Shown one piece after another: positions 26,915-35,286 of a stretch of DNA of 64,000 bases. The position numbers were made by a program, and so were the translations under genes. The stretch's first letter is position 1, and the number at the start of each line of letters is the position of its first letter. Below the pieces are notes generated by a model. That model worked only from the letters and a program-made list of their open reading frames with translations. It had not been told where the DNA came from and ran no database searches. The stretch comes from Neptunitalea lumnitzerae. GTDB lineage: Bacteria; Bacteroidota; Bacteroidia; Flavobacteriales; Flavobacteriaceae. The stretch spans positions 62,001-126,000 of the forward strand of contig NZ_BRVO01000003.1 in assembly GCF_027924185.1 (NCBI RefSeq), read 5' to 3'.

Positions 26915-28468
26915 CTACTCAATAAATGGTAACACCCAATCTCCTAAAATATACGCAGGATTACGGTAGTTTTCTATCACATCTTTATCATTAGGCAAAG
27001 TTAATTGTTTGGTGACAGGATGTCTTTTAGAAGTATCAACAGGTTTACCATCAATTAAGCTAATGCTATTATATTCCCAAAAATGTATGTTGGACGTCTC
27101 TCCACCTACAGGCCCAAAACCTTCGGGCACTACACCTTGCAATCTACAATTTAACAATACAGCCTCTGCATACGGATAAGTGAATTTTTTATTTACAGGA
27201 GCTCTGGCAATCACAGCCTCAGCATCTCCTATACTTTTAAAAGTACATTTTTTAAATACATTGCCATGATTTGCTTTCGTATTACGTATCCACATATGCG
27301 GGCCACCTGTTGTAATAAACGTACTTTCTTCAAAATAACATGGTCCTCTACCCAGTATATTATCCCCAATCCCAGTAACTGAAACGTTATAAAAATAAGC
27401 CGATCCATTAGCTTGTAAAGCATCCCCCGAACCAATGATAGTTACATTCTTAACTACATTTTCTGCGCCATTAATTAAGAGCCCTTCTGCTTGTGCAGGT
27501 TCCGGATTAATAGACTCAATAGTTAAATCTTGTAATAATATACCTGTAGAGTTATCTACCATAAAGGCTGCTCTTCTAGATGGGTATGTACCTGGCCATT
27601 CATTTGTTGCTACATTTACAGGATGCGGATTAAATACTTCGTTGTTTCTATAACACACCACTACCCCTTCTCTACTTTCTCCTTTAAAAGTTACATTGGT
27701 TTTGTTTTTAAAATATACAATCTCCTCATAACGCCCATTTTTAATATAAATGGCAGTCGGTTCTTTTTTATAGTCAGGCACAAAATCAATAGCCCCTTGT
27801 ACCGTGCTAAAGTCAGCTGAACCATCAGCAGCAACAGTAATTGTATGTACATGAGACGGAGCTTTCTTCTTAGTAGAAAACACCCAATCATCTTGCTTTG
27901 TAATTCCTTTAAATTCTTGCCCTTCTACTACAAATACACTCTTGTCAATAGTTATGTAATAGCTCGTATTATAAGTAAGCATATTGTTATGTAAATAAAT
28001 AGTAGCCTCATTACCATTTACTATAACTGGGTAAAAGTGAAACCCATCTGTAAACCTTCCAATAATAGTTAACTGATAAGCGTCTGAAGTAGGTTCTGCA
28101 CCACCTGAAGGTGTACCTGCTTTAGTGTTTATATTGGTATAATTGGTACTTTCATATTTATATGGGTTTTTAATGTACGGTGCTTTCACCTTATTCGGTT
28201 CTGTGGGGCCTGGTGGTATACTCATATCTAACACATCTACTAAACTATCTGTTTTGGCATCATATATCTTAATCTTACCAGCAACACCTAACTCAGGGGT
28301 GTTTTTAAATTTTATTTTTAGCTGTGTATCTATAGGCACACCATTTCTACCTGGTTCTGGTTGCATAGAAACAATATTCCCAGATTGCGCATAACTAATG
28401 GTTGCTGTAAAAAAGAACATTAGAACTTTAAAAAAAGTACTAACACTACTTGTTATGTTAAATTTCAT
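26915..28468 (-). CDS. Secreted pectinesterase-like protein (CE8 family) with N-terminal Ig-like domain
   Basis: Protein of 517 aa with a signal peptide (ends ISYAQ), an N-terminal bacterial Ig-like domain (about residues 30-205, SbsA/Big_5-like, with VSMQPEPGRNGVPI) and a C-terminal right-handed beta-helix of the pectin methylesterase family (from about 215: TITVAADGSADFSTVQGAIDFVP, IYIKNGRYEE). The catalytic region differs from textbook CE8: GDALQANGS and GDNILGRG stand where QDTLY and VDFIFG are usual, keeping the second Asp. Probably demethylates pectin or a related uronic polymer. No lyases or TonB/SusD pair are nearby. Confidence 0.85.
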   Translation of the reverse strand: MKFNITSSVSTFFKVLMFFFTATISYAQSGNIVSMQPEPGRNGVPIDTQLKIKFKNTPELGVAGKIKIYDAKTDSLVDVLDMSIPPGPTEPNKVKAPYIKNPYKYESTNYTNINTKAGTPSGGAEPTSDAYQLTIIGRFTDGFHFYPVIVNGNEATIYLHNNMLTYNTSYYITIDKSVFVVEGQEFKGITKQDDWVFSTKKKAPSHVHTITVAADGSADFSTVQGAIDFVPDYKKEPTAIYIKNGRYEEIVYFKNKTNVTFKGESREGVVVCYRNNEVFNPHPVNVATNEWPGTYPSRRAAFMVDNSTGILLQDLTIESINPEPAQAEGLLINGAENVVKNVTIIGSGDALQANGSAYFYNVSVTGIGDNILGRGPCYFEESTFITTGGPHMWIRNTKANHGNVFKKCTFKSIGDAEAVIARAPVNKKFTYPYAEAVLLNCRLQGVVPEGFGPVGGETSNIHFWEYNSISLIDGKPVDTSKRHPVTKQLTLPNDKDVIENYRNPAYILGDWVLPFIE

Positions 28469-28530
28469 CCCCTTTTAATTTTAACTTAAAAGATAAGAAT
28501 TTTTACACATAACACTTAAGTAATTAATTT

Positions 28531-28538
28531 TAAATTTG
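28531..28538 (+). promoter_or_regulatory. TAnnTTTG-type element upstream of the lipoprotein gene at 28591
   Basis: TAAATTTG, 52 bases before the ATG and just upstream of the ECF-like motif. Possible second promoter. Confidence 0.35.
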
Positions 28539-28547
28539 CACCATAAC

Positions 28548-28575
28548 GCAACCTTTATCTTAAAGGTACATCTAT
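28548..28575 (+). promoter_or_regulatory. ECF-sigma-like promoter motif, GCAACC-N15-CATCTAT (site A)
   Basis: GCAACC (28548-28553), 15 bases, CATCTAT (28569-28575), followed after 15 bases by the ATG of a small lipoprotein gene. Spacing and both boxes are identical to site B. Confidence 0.5.
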
Positions 28576-28590
28576 TAAAAAACACATAAC

Positions 28591-28983
28591 ATGAAATATT
28601 TATCTTACACTTTATTAGCAATCTTCAGTTTAGCCTTTTTTAGTTGTGTAGACGATTATGAGCTAACACAAGATGAAGACACTGTAAAACTTCAAGAAAA
28701 ACAGACGAGAGTAGAAGAATTTGCTAAAAGCGTACCCTGTACCGATGAAAGCGAATGGGATTTTGCCCCTATAGGTGTAAAAGCATGTGGTGGACCTAAA
28801 GGATATATAGCTTACAACACAACCATTGATACTGTTACCTTTTTTGCATATCTTGAAGACTACAATAGCTTTGAAGAAATTTACAATGAAAAATGGGGTA
28901 TTTCTTCCACTTGTGATGTACCTCAAGCTCCTATAGATGTAACTTGTGAAGACGGAGAACCAGTATTAATATACGAAGAATAA
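28591..28983 (+). CDS. Small lipoprotein of unknown function
   Basis: Protein of 130 aa with a lipoprotein signal (lipobox FFSC, Cys at residue 19) and an acidic mature part. It has four more cysteines: PC, ACGGPKGYIAY, TCDVP and TCEDGE, which could form two disulfides in the periplasm or on the surface. A pattern CGGP-x-x-YIAY is visible, with homologs among flavobacterial lipoproteins by my memory only. Preceded by ECF-like site A, so it may belong to an envelope-stress or surface regulon. Confidence 0.75.
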   Translation: MKYLSYTLLAIFSLAFFSCVDDYELTQDEDTVKLQEKQTRVEEFAKSVPCTDESEWDFAPIGVKACGGPKGYIAYNTTIDTVTFFAYLEDYNSFEEIYNEKWGISSTCDVPQAPIDVTCEDGEPVLIYEE

Positions 28984-29041
28984 CAGTAGTTAACAGTTTG
29001 TTAAAAGCACCATTGTATTACTTTAAAATACGGGTAGATTT

Positions 29042-29049
29042 TATTTTTG
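29042..29049 (+). promoter_or_regulatory. TAnnTTTG-type -7 element for the gene at 29077
   Basis: TATTTTTG, whose TTG is also the in-frame codon that would open the longer ORF at 29047. It lies 27 bases before the ATG at 29077. Confidence 0.5.
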
Positions 29050-29076
29050 CGACAACTAATTAAACGTCGCATAACA

Positions 29077-29427
29077 ATGTTAAAAAAACTATGTTTTATA
29101 GCTTTTATTTTTGCTATAACAACCGCATTTACTCCTAGTAGTTTAGTAAACGAACCGAAGCAAGGAGATGTATTTATAATTAATACCCCTGAAGGAAATC
29201 AGTTTTACCACATAGATTTCCCAAAGTTAAACACTCTAGTAAAGAGAGGTACTATTGCCAGCTACAAAAGCGTATACAACACTCCTGTTGTAATTACTGA
29301 AGTACATGCAAACAATAAAGTATCTGTTGCTAGAAAAGATGGTAAAAAGTTTTTCAGATTTTATAAAACAGTTACAGTAGATCTAAACAAGGCATTAGAA
29401 AGCGGGGAGCTTTCTGTTGTAGAATAA
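29077..29427 (+). CDS. Small secreted protein of unknown function
   Basis: Protein of 116 aa from the ATG at 29077, with a signal peptide (MLKKLCFIAFIFAITTAFT, cleavage unclear). The mature part is basic and about 90 aa; the motif FYKTVTVDLNKALESGEL is near the C-terminus. No family recognised. An upstream TTG start at 29047 falls within the promoter element and is rejected. It ends before an intrinsic terminator, so it is monocistronic. Confidence 0.65.
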   Translation: MLKKLCFIAFIFAITTAFTPSSLVNEPKQGDVFIINTPEGNQFYHIDFPKLNTLVKRGTIASYKSVYNTPVVITEVHANNKVSVARKDGKKFFRFYKTVTVDLNKALESGELSVVE

Positions 29428-29451
29428 GCTACTTAACATACAAGTTAAAAA

Positions 29452-29479
29452 ACACCTGTGCAGTACACAGGTGTTTTTT
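29452..29479 (+). terminator. Intrinsic terminator after the gene at 29077
   Basis: ACACCTGTG, loop CAGTA, CACAGGTGT, then T6. It overlaps the longest RmuC frame's first codons, which supports a later RmuC start. Confidence 0.85.
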
Positions 29480-29554
29480 ATTAACATAGATAGTAGTAAA
29501 GTATGTTCACTCATTTATTTTTATCTTTACCTCGCTAAAAAAAATCAATATTTC

Positions 29555-30916
29555 ATGTCAGAAACTATTATTGCTATACTTACATTAGTATTAGGAGCAG
29601 GTGTTGGCTTCTACATTGGTAAAACCATTACTACCTCTAAAAACAATGCTGTAGCACAAGGGTTACAAGCCAAATTAGACGCCCTTACAGCACAACAGCA
29701 AACTATTGAACAACAGTGGCTACAACAGAAAGATCAGTTTCAAAAACAGTTAGATGTATACCATACCGAAACTGAAAAAATACGTCAGGAAAAAGAGGCT
29801 ATAGCCATTCAGCTTTCTAAAAAAGAAGCAGATTATATACACCTACATGAACGTTCTACTGAACAAAAAGGAGAATTAGAGAAACTACAGGAAAAATTCA
29901 CAAAGGAATTTGAAAACCTAGCCAATAAAATACTAGATGAAAAAAGCTCTAAGTTTACCGAACAGAACAAAGAGAACATTAAAAATATACTAAGTCCGCT
30001 ACAAGAGAAAATTCAACTTTTCGAGAGAAAGGTAGAAGACTCTAATAAGGAAAATGTGATAAGACATGCCTCTATGACAGAGCAATTAAAAAGTCTTAAA
30101 GAATTAAACCAACAAATTACAAAGGAAGCAAGCAACCTTACCAAAGCCCTAAAAGGAGACACCAAAATGCAAGGAAATTGGGGAGAACTAGTACTTGAGC
30201 GTGTATTAGAAAAATCTGGCTTAGAAAAGGATAGTGAATATACCGTACAAAACAGCTTTACCACCGAAGAAGGAAAACGAGTATTACCCGATGTAATTAT
30301 TCATTTACCTGAAAACAAAAAAATGATTGTGGATTCTAAAGTGTCATTAATTGCATACGAGCGTTATGTAAACGAAGAAGATGAAGCATTAAAACCATCC
30401 TTATTAAAAGAGCATTTACTGTCGGTTAAAAAGCACGTAGAGCAATTAAGTGCTAAAAACTATCATGAGCTTTACAAAATTGAGAGTCCAGATTTTGTGC
30501 TTTTATTTATTCCGTTAGAACCTGCTTTTGCTGCAGCTTCACAATTAGACACCAATTTATACACCTGGGCATTTGAAAAAAATATTGTAATTGTTACCCC
30601 TTCTACCCTACTTGCAACGTTACGTACTATTGACAGTATGTGGCAGAACGAGAAACAGCATAAAAATGCTTTAGATATAGCTATACAAGCAGGTAGATTG
30701 TATGACCAATTTAAAGGCTTATTAGAAGATTTTGAAAAGATAGGCAAACAACTACAAACAGTGCAAAACACTTATTCTGGCACTATGACTAAATTAACCG
30801 GTAGAGGAAACCTACTAACTAAAGTTGAAAAACTTAAAAAACTTGGTGCTAAAGCTAGTAAACAAATAGATCAAAAATGGTTATCTAGAGCTGAAGACGA
30901 AGAAACTTTGCTTTAA
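29555..30916 (+). CDS. rmuC: DNA recombination protein RmuC
   Basis: Protein of 453 aa from the ATG at 29555 (MSETIIAILTLVLGAGVGFYIG), with an N-terminal transmembrane helix, a long coiled coil (about residues 30-185) and a PD-(D/E)XK nuclease-like domain containing KGDTKMQGNWGELVLE and IVDSKVSLIAYERY. The longest frame starts at 29471 inside a terminator and is not used. RmuC limits inversion of short repeats in E. coli; here it lies alone, followed by about 300 bases without a gene. Confidence 0.9.
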   Translation: MSETIIAILTLVLGAGVGFYIGKTITTSKNNAVAQGLQAKLDALTAQQQTIEQQWLQQKDQFQKQLDVYHTETEKIRQEKEAIAIQLSKKEADYIHLHERSTEQKGELEKLQEKFTKEFENLANKILDEKSSKFTEQNKENIKNILSPLQEKIQLFERKVEDSNKENVIRHASMTEQLKSLKELNQQITKEASNLTKALKGDTKMQGNWGELVLERVLEKSGLEKDSEYTVQNSFTTEEGKRVLPDVIIHLPENKKMIVDSKVSLIAYERYVNEEDEALKPSLLKEHLLSVKKHVEQLSAKNYHELYKIESPDFVLLFIPLEPAFAAASQLDTNLYTWAFEKNIVIVTPSTLLATLRTIDSMWQNEKQHKNALDIAIQAGRLYDQFKGLLEDFEKIGKQLQTVQNTYSGTMTKLTGRGNLLTKVEKLKKLGAKASKQIDQKWLSRAEDEETLL

Positions 30917-31109
30917 AACTTGCATATATTCCTTACTTATTTCAATTTATCAAGGAATTTTAAAAAATATTTCATAATTTGAAAGCACGTGAAGAGTAGT
31001 TAAGAGTTGTTTACTGTATAGAAAATACTTTTTTGACTAGTAGTATACACAACAACCCAACATATGGTAAACCAACTATCTCTATACATTGTATTAGTCA
31101 AAAAAATGA

Positions 31110-31147
31110 ATCCCTAAACATAAGGAAGAAGGTTTAGGGATTTTTTT
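31110..31147 (+). terminator. Intrinsic terminator in rmuC-TPR intergenic region
   Basis: ATCCCTAAAC pairs with GTTTAGGGAT, followed by T7. It is almost 200 bases downstream of the rmuC stop. Confidence 0.8.
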
Positions 31148-31164
31148 ATGACACTTAAACCAAC

Positions 31165-31192
31165 AAAAAAACGAGGGCAATGCCCTCGTTTT
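31165..31192 (-). terminator. Intrinsic terminator after the minus-strand TPR gene
   Basis: ACGAGGGCA and TGCCCTCGT form the stem, with a T7 tail in the minus-strand direction, 25 bases after the stop of the TPR gene. Confidence 0.8.
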
Positions 31193-31216
31193 ATATTATC
31201 TGTCTAAAGGAATTAA

Positions 31217-32485
31217 TTATTCTCCTAATAAACCTTTTACTCTAGCATAGTTTTCAGAATCACCAATAGCACCGTAAATTTGCTTTAATTGCTCTAAAAT
31301 ATCAGAATCGTTAGTACCAGAAGCTTTTAAATACTCTTCTAATACCTCAGCAGATTTTTTATATATTCCCTCACGTTTTTCAACTAAAGCATTATATTTT
31401 TTAATCTCCTCTTGAGTATTACCAAGCTTGTTTAACTCTTCAATTAAACCATTTGCTTCGTCAATATAAGAACCTGATAAGTTTAACACAGCATTTTTAT
31501 AATCTGGCTTAATCTCTAAGGCTTTTTTGTAAGCAGCTCTAGCACCTTCATAGTCTTTCATCTGCCCATTAGCTACCCCAATATTATACTGAATATCAGC
31601 ATTATCAGGCGCCATTGCAGAAGCTTCTGCCATTAACTCCTTAAATTTACTATAATCTTCCATCTGATAGTAAATAGTAGCCTCATTAATAATCAAGTTT
31701 ATATCGTTAGGATCTGCTTCTCTTGCCGTTTCAAAAGCTTTAATAGCTTTATCATTTTCACCTAATTGAATATAAAGAACACCTAAGTTTTTAACTATTT
31801 CAGATCTTTTAGATACTGATTTTTTATCTTCAGGATTAATATAGTCTCCACTTTTAACCATAAGGTCACGTGTAGCGGCATCTCCCCAACTTTTCTCTTC
31901 TCCTGTTTCTTTTTCTATAGCCACATAAGTAACATCAACACCTTCATAACCCATATCTAAAAGGCCTTCATAAAGAGCTGTTGTTCTGTCGTATTCTTTT
32001 GCTAAACCTGCACTTACAGCTGCATAATACATCATGGTAGTATCTACAGGACTAAGTTTAAATACCATCTCATAATCTTGAGAAGCACTAGCATAGTTTT
32101 CAGCTTTATACTTTTCGTAAGCAGCAGTAGCAGCAGTTTGTGCTTTATCTGCTCTTAATTGCTTAAGTTCGTCAGTATACTTAGACTTTCCTTCTTGCTC
32201 TTCAAAAGCTATTAGTTTATCTACAGCCTCTAAACCTTTATTAATAGTAGGCACATCAAAACCATCTTTAGTTCCTAACTCTAAATTAGATTTTGCAACA
32301 ATGTAATAGTACTTTCCTTTATACTTATCATCAGCGGTAGCACCATCCACTGAAGATACTGCATCTAAAGCCTCTGTATATGCTTCTTTCTTAAGAGCCT
32401 TCTCTGCATTCTTTATTTCATCTTTTTGACCAAATGAAAGCATACCTGTCATAAGTACCACTCCCATTATTAGCTTATTTCTCAT
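31217..32485 (-). CDS. Secreted TPR protein
   Basis: Protein of 422 aa with a signal peptide (MRNKLIMGVVLMTGMLSFGQ) and a run of tetratricopeptide repeats; the clearest lie near residues 225-330 (GVLYIQLGENDKAIKAFE, then INEATIYYQMEDYSKF, IGVANGQMKDYEGARAAYKK). It is 29 bases after gyrA on the same strand and ends at a terminator, so it is likely co-transcribed with gyrA. Function is unknown; TPR proteins usually mediate protein contacts in the periplasm. Confidence 0.8.
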   Translation of the reverse strand: MRNKLIMGVVLMTGMLSFGQKDEIKNAEKALKKEAYTEALDAVSSVDGATADDKYKGKYYYIVAKSNLELGTKDGFDVPTINKGLEAVDKLIAFEEQEGKSKYTDELKQLRADKAQTAATAAYEKYKAENYASASQDYEMVFKLSPVDTTMMYYAAVSAGLAKEYDRTTALYEGLLDMGYEGVDVTYVAIEKETGEEKSWGDAATRDLMVKSGDYINPEDKKSVSKRSEIVKNLGVLYIQLGENDKAIKAFETAREADPNDINLIINEATIYYQMEDYSKFKELMAEASAMAPDNADIQYNIGVANGQMKDYEGARAAYKKALEIKPDYKNAVLNLSGSYIDEANGLIEELNKLGNTQEEIKKYNALVEKREGIYKKSAEVLEEYLKASGTNDSDILEQLKQIYGAIGDSENYARVKGLLGE

Positions 32486-32514
32486 TTTTATTTCTATTTA
32501 ATTTACGTTAGTTT

Positions 32515-35028
32515 TTAATTCTCTTCAATTTCCGTTCCAATCTCGTCTTCACCAGCTACATCCTCTTCTTCTTTCATCACCTTAGCTACTGCGGCAATTG
32601 AATCATTTCCTTTAATATTGATCAATTTAACCCCTTGTGTAGCTCTACCCATGATACGTAAATTCTCTAATCCAAGACGAATAGCAATACCAGATTTATT
32701 AATAATCATTAAATCATCAGAATCTGTTACACTCTTAATAGCAACTAAACCTCCGGTTTTCTCAGTAATAGAAATTGTTTTAACTCCTTTACCTCCACGG
32801 TTTGTAATTCTGTATACAGGTTCACCATCTTCAGGATCATCTATATAGGTACGTTTACCATATCCGTTTTCAGAAACCACTAACACTGTTTCTTCTTGCG
32901 GATTTTCAACAGCAATCATTCCTACTACTTCATCATTATCATCTGCTAACGTAATACCACGAACCCCAGAAGCACTTCTTCCCATTGGGCGGGTTTTACT
33001 TTCTTCAAATCGAATAGCTTTACCAGATTTAACAGCCAACATTACCTGGCTATTTCCTGTAGTTAATTTAGCTTCTAACAATTCATCTCCTTCTCTAATG
33101 GTAATAGCATTAATACCATTTTGTCTTGGTCTAGAGTATGCTTCTAAAGCTGTTTTCTTAACCACCCCTTTCTTGGTAGCCATCATTACGAAATGATTGT
33201 TAATATAGTCCTCGTCTTTAAGGTCTTGTGTACAAATAAAGGCTTTCACCTTATCGTCCATTTCTATATTAATAAGGTTTTGGATAGCTCTACCTTTAGA
33301 GGTTTTACTACCTTCTGGTATTTCAAATACACGCATCCAGAAACATTTTCCTTTTTGAGTAAAGAATAACATATATTGGTGGTTAGTACCCACAAATAAA
33401 TATTCTAAGAAATCTTCGTTTCTGGTAGTAGATGCTTTTTGTCCTACCCCTCCTCTGTTCTGAGTTTTATATTCTGAAAGTGGTGTTCTTTTAATATAAC
33501 CTGCATGAGAAATGGTAATTACCACCTGCTCATCCGGAATCATATCTTCCATACTTAAATCACCACCAGCATATTCTATTTTAGATCTTCTTTCGTCTCC
33601 GTACTTTTCTCTAACCTCTAGAAGTTCAGTTTTAATAATATCCATTCTACGCTCTTTACGCGCTAAGATATCTTTACAATCGTCAATAAACTTCATTAAG
33701 TCTTCGTACTCAGCACGCAACTTATCTTGTTCAAGTCCGGTTAACTGACGTAACCTCATTTCAACAATAGCACGTGCCTGAATTTCAGTAAGACTAAAGC
33801 GTTCTATCAACTTATTTCTAGCCTCTTCAGGACTTTGAGAACCTCTTATTAAAGCAATTACTTCATCTATATTATCAGATGCAATAATTAACCCTTCTAA
33901 GATATGAGCACGCTCTTCTGCTTTACGCAATTCGTACTCTGTTCTTCTTACAACCACCTCATGTCTATGCTCCACAAAATAGTGAATCATATCTTTAAGG
34001 TTTAACATTTGTGGTCTTCCTTTTACTAATGCAATATTGTTTACACTAAAAGAAGACTGTAATGAGGTATATTTATAAAGTAAGTTTAATACAATATTAG
34101 GTATAGCATCACGCTTTAACACGTATACAATACGCATCCCTTTACGGTCAGACTCATCTCTAATAGTAGAAATACCTTCAATTTTCTTATCGTTAACAAG
34201 GTCAGCAGTCTTCTTAATCATATCTGCTTTATTCACCTGATAAGGAATTTCAGTAACTACGATAGATTCTTTCCCTTGAACTTCTTCAAAGTGTGCCTTT
34301 GCTCTAATAACAACTCTACCTCTACCGGTTTTGAAAGCCTCTCTAACACCGTCATACCCATAAATAGTACCACCTGTTGGAAAGTCAGGAGCTTTTACAT
34401 ACTGTATAAGCTCATCTATTTCAATATCGTTGTTATCTATATATGCAATAGTACCGTCTACTACCTCGGTAAGGTTGTGAGGAGGCATATTGGTTGCCAT
34501 ACCTACAGCAATACCAGAAGCACCATTCACTAATAAGTTAGGTATTCTGGTAGGTAGTACTACCGGCTCATTTAAAGTATCATCAAAATTTAATTGTTGG
34601 TCTACTGTCTCTTTGTCAATATCTGCCAACAAGTCCTCTGCAATTTTACGCATACGTGCTTCCGTATAACGCATTGCCGCCGGACTATCACCATCTACAG
34701 ACCCGAAGTTACCCTGTCCATCTACTAACATGTAACGTAAACTCCATTCCTGAGCCATACGCACCATGGTATCATATACAGAACTATCTCCGTGTGGATG
34801 GTATTTACCTAAAACTTCTCCTACAATTCTAGCAGACTTTTTATATGCTCTATTACTAAGAACTCCAAGTTCATACATTCCATATAAAACCCTTCTATGA
34901 ACAGGCTTTAAACCATCTCTTACGTCTGGCAAAGCTCTGGAAACAATAACGGACATTGAGTAATCAATGTAAGCCGATTTCATTTCATCTTCAATATTAA
35001 TAGGAATCAGTTTTTCCCCTTCAGCCAT
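32515..35028 (-). CDS. gyrA: DNA gyrase subunit A
   Basis: Protein of 837 aa that cuts and rejoins DNA in gyrase. The active-site tyrosine is Y121 ([10 protein letters not shown]). The quinolone-resistance region reads [11 protein letters not shown] with Ser82 and Asp86 (E. coli Ser83 and Asp87), so the usual resistance substitutions are absent. The C-terminal part has the beta-pinwheel repeats, with the GyrA-box-like QNRGGVGQK near residue 530, and a short acidic tail. It is followed by the TPR gene and divergent from clpC; I did not find a confident promoter for it. Confidence 0.97.
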   Translation of the reverse strand: MAEGEKLIPINIEDEMKSAYIDYSMSVIVSRALPDVRDGLKPVHRRVLYGMYELGVLSNRAYKKSARIVGEVLGKYHPHGDSSVYDTMVRMAQEWSLRYMLVDGQGNFGSVDGDSPAAMRYTEARMRKIAEDLLADIDKETVDQQLNFDDTLNEPVVLPTRIPNLLVNGASGIAVGMATNMPPHNLTEVVDGTIAYIDNNDIEIDELIQYVKAPDFPTGGTIYGYDGVREAFKTGRGRVVIRAKAHFEEVQGKESIVVTEIPYQVNKADMIKKTADLVNDKKIEGISTIRDESDRKGMRIVYVLKRDAIPNIVLNLLYKYTSLQSSFSVNNIALVKGRPQMLNLKDMIHYFVEHRHEVVVRRTEYELRKAEERAHILEGLIIASDNIDEVIALIRGSQSPEEARNKLIERFSLTEIQARAIVEMRLRQLTGLEQDKLRAEYEDLMKFIDDCKDILARKERRMDIIKTELLEVREKYGDERRSKIEYAGGDLSMEDMIPDEQVVITISHAGYIKRTPLSEYKTQNRGGVGQKASTTRNEDFLEYLFVGTNHQYMLFFTQKGKCFWMRVFEIPEGSKTSKGRAIQNLINIEMDDKVKAFICTQDLKDEDYINNHFVMMATKKGVVKKTALEAYSRPRQNGINAITIREGDELLEAKLTTGNSQVMLAVKSGKAIRFEESKTRPMGRSASGVRGITLADDNDEVVGMIAVENPQEETVLVVSENGYGKRTYIDDPEDGEPVYRITNRGGKGVKTISITEKTGGLVAIKSVTDSDDLMIINKSGIAIRLGLENLRIMGRATQGVKLINIKGNDSIAAVAKVMKEEEDVAGEDEIGTEIEEN

Positions 35029-35273
35029 ATCAAAAATTTAATTAAACGCTATTTTAATAAACACGCTAATATAAGGAAATTATAGGGCTTTAAAAGCGTC
35101 TGATTTTCTTTTTTTTCGCAATTTATTAACAGTTAAAACTATTATAAAGGTTGAAAAAACAGTAGGTCATATGTTGCATTTTTCTATTATTTTTTGTCAA
35201 TTAGCAAGTAGAAGATAATTTAGGGTATAATTATTGCCATGGGTTTATTAAAATTTTTGAAATTTTAAAATTG

Positions 35274-35280
35274 AAAGGAG
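35274..35280 (+). promoter_or_regulatory. clpC: Unusual Shine-Dalgarno sequence before clpC
   Basis: AAAGGAG six bases before the ATG at 35287. Most genes in this window, as in Bacteroidota generally, lack such a site, so clpC may be translated more strongly or differently. Confidence 0.5.
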
Positions 35281-35286
35281 TATTAT

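Larger units (their letters stand above)
30917..31216. other. Intergenic region with inverted repeat and terminator; possible small RNA
   Basis: A 300-base gap between rmuC and the convergent TPR gene. It holds an 11-bp inverted repeat TTTTTTGACTA (31029-31039) / TAGTCAAAAAA (31095-31105) enclosing a second short stem GTATA/TATAC, and a strong plus-strand terminator (31110-31147). A TTG (31007-31009) and TACTTTTTTG (31026-31035) may be a promoter. No ORF of note. Confidence 0.4.

Noticed and set aside
32515-35028. Quinolone resistance changes in gyrA
   Set aside because: Ser82 and Asp86 are the wild-type residues.
35205-35240. TTGTCA and TATAAT resembling a sigma-70 promoter before clpC
   Set aside because: The gap is about 26 bases, much longer than 17; the housekeeping Bacteroidota type is different.
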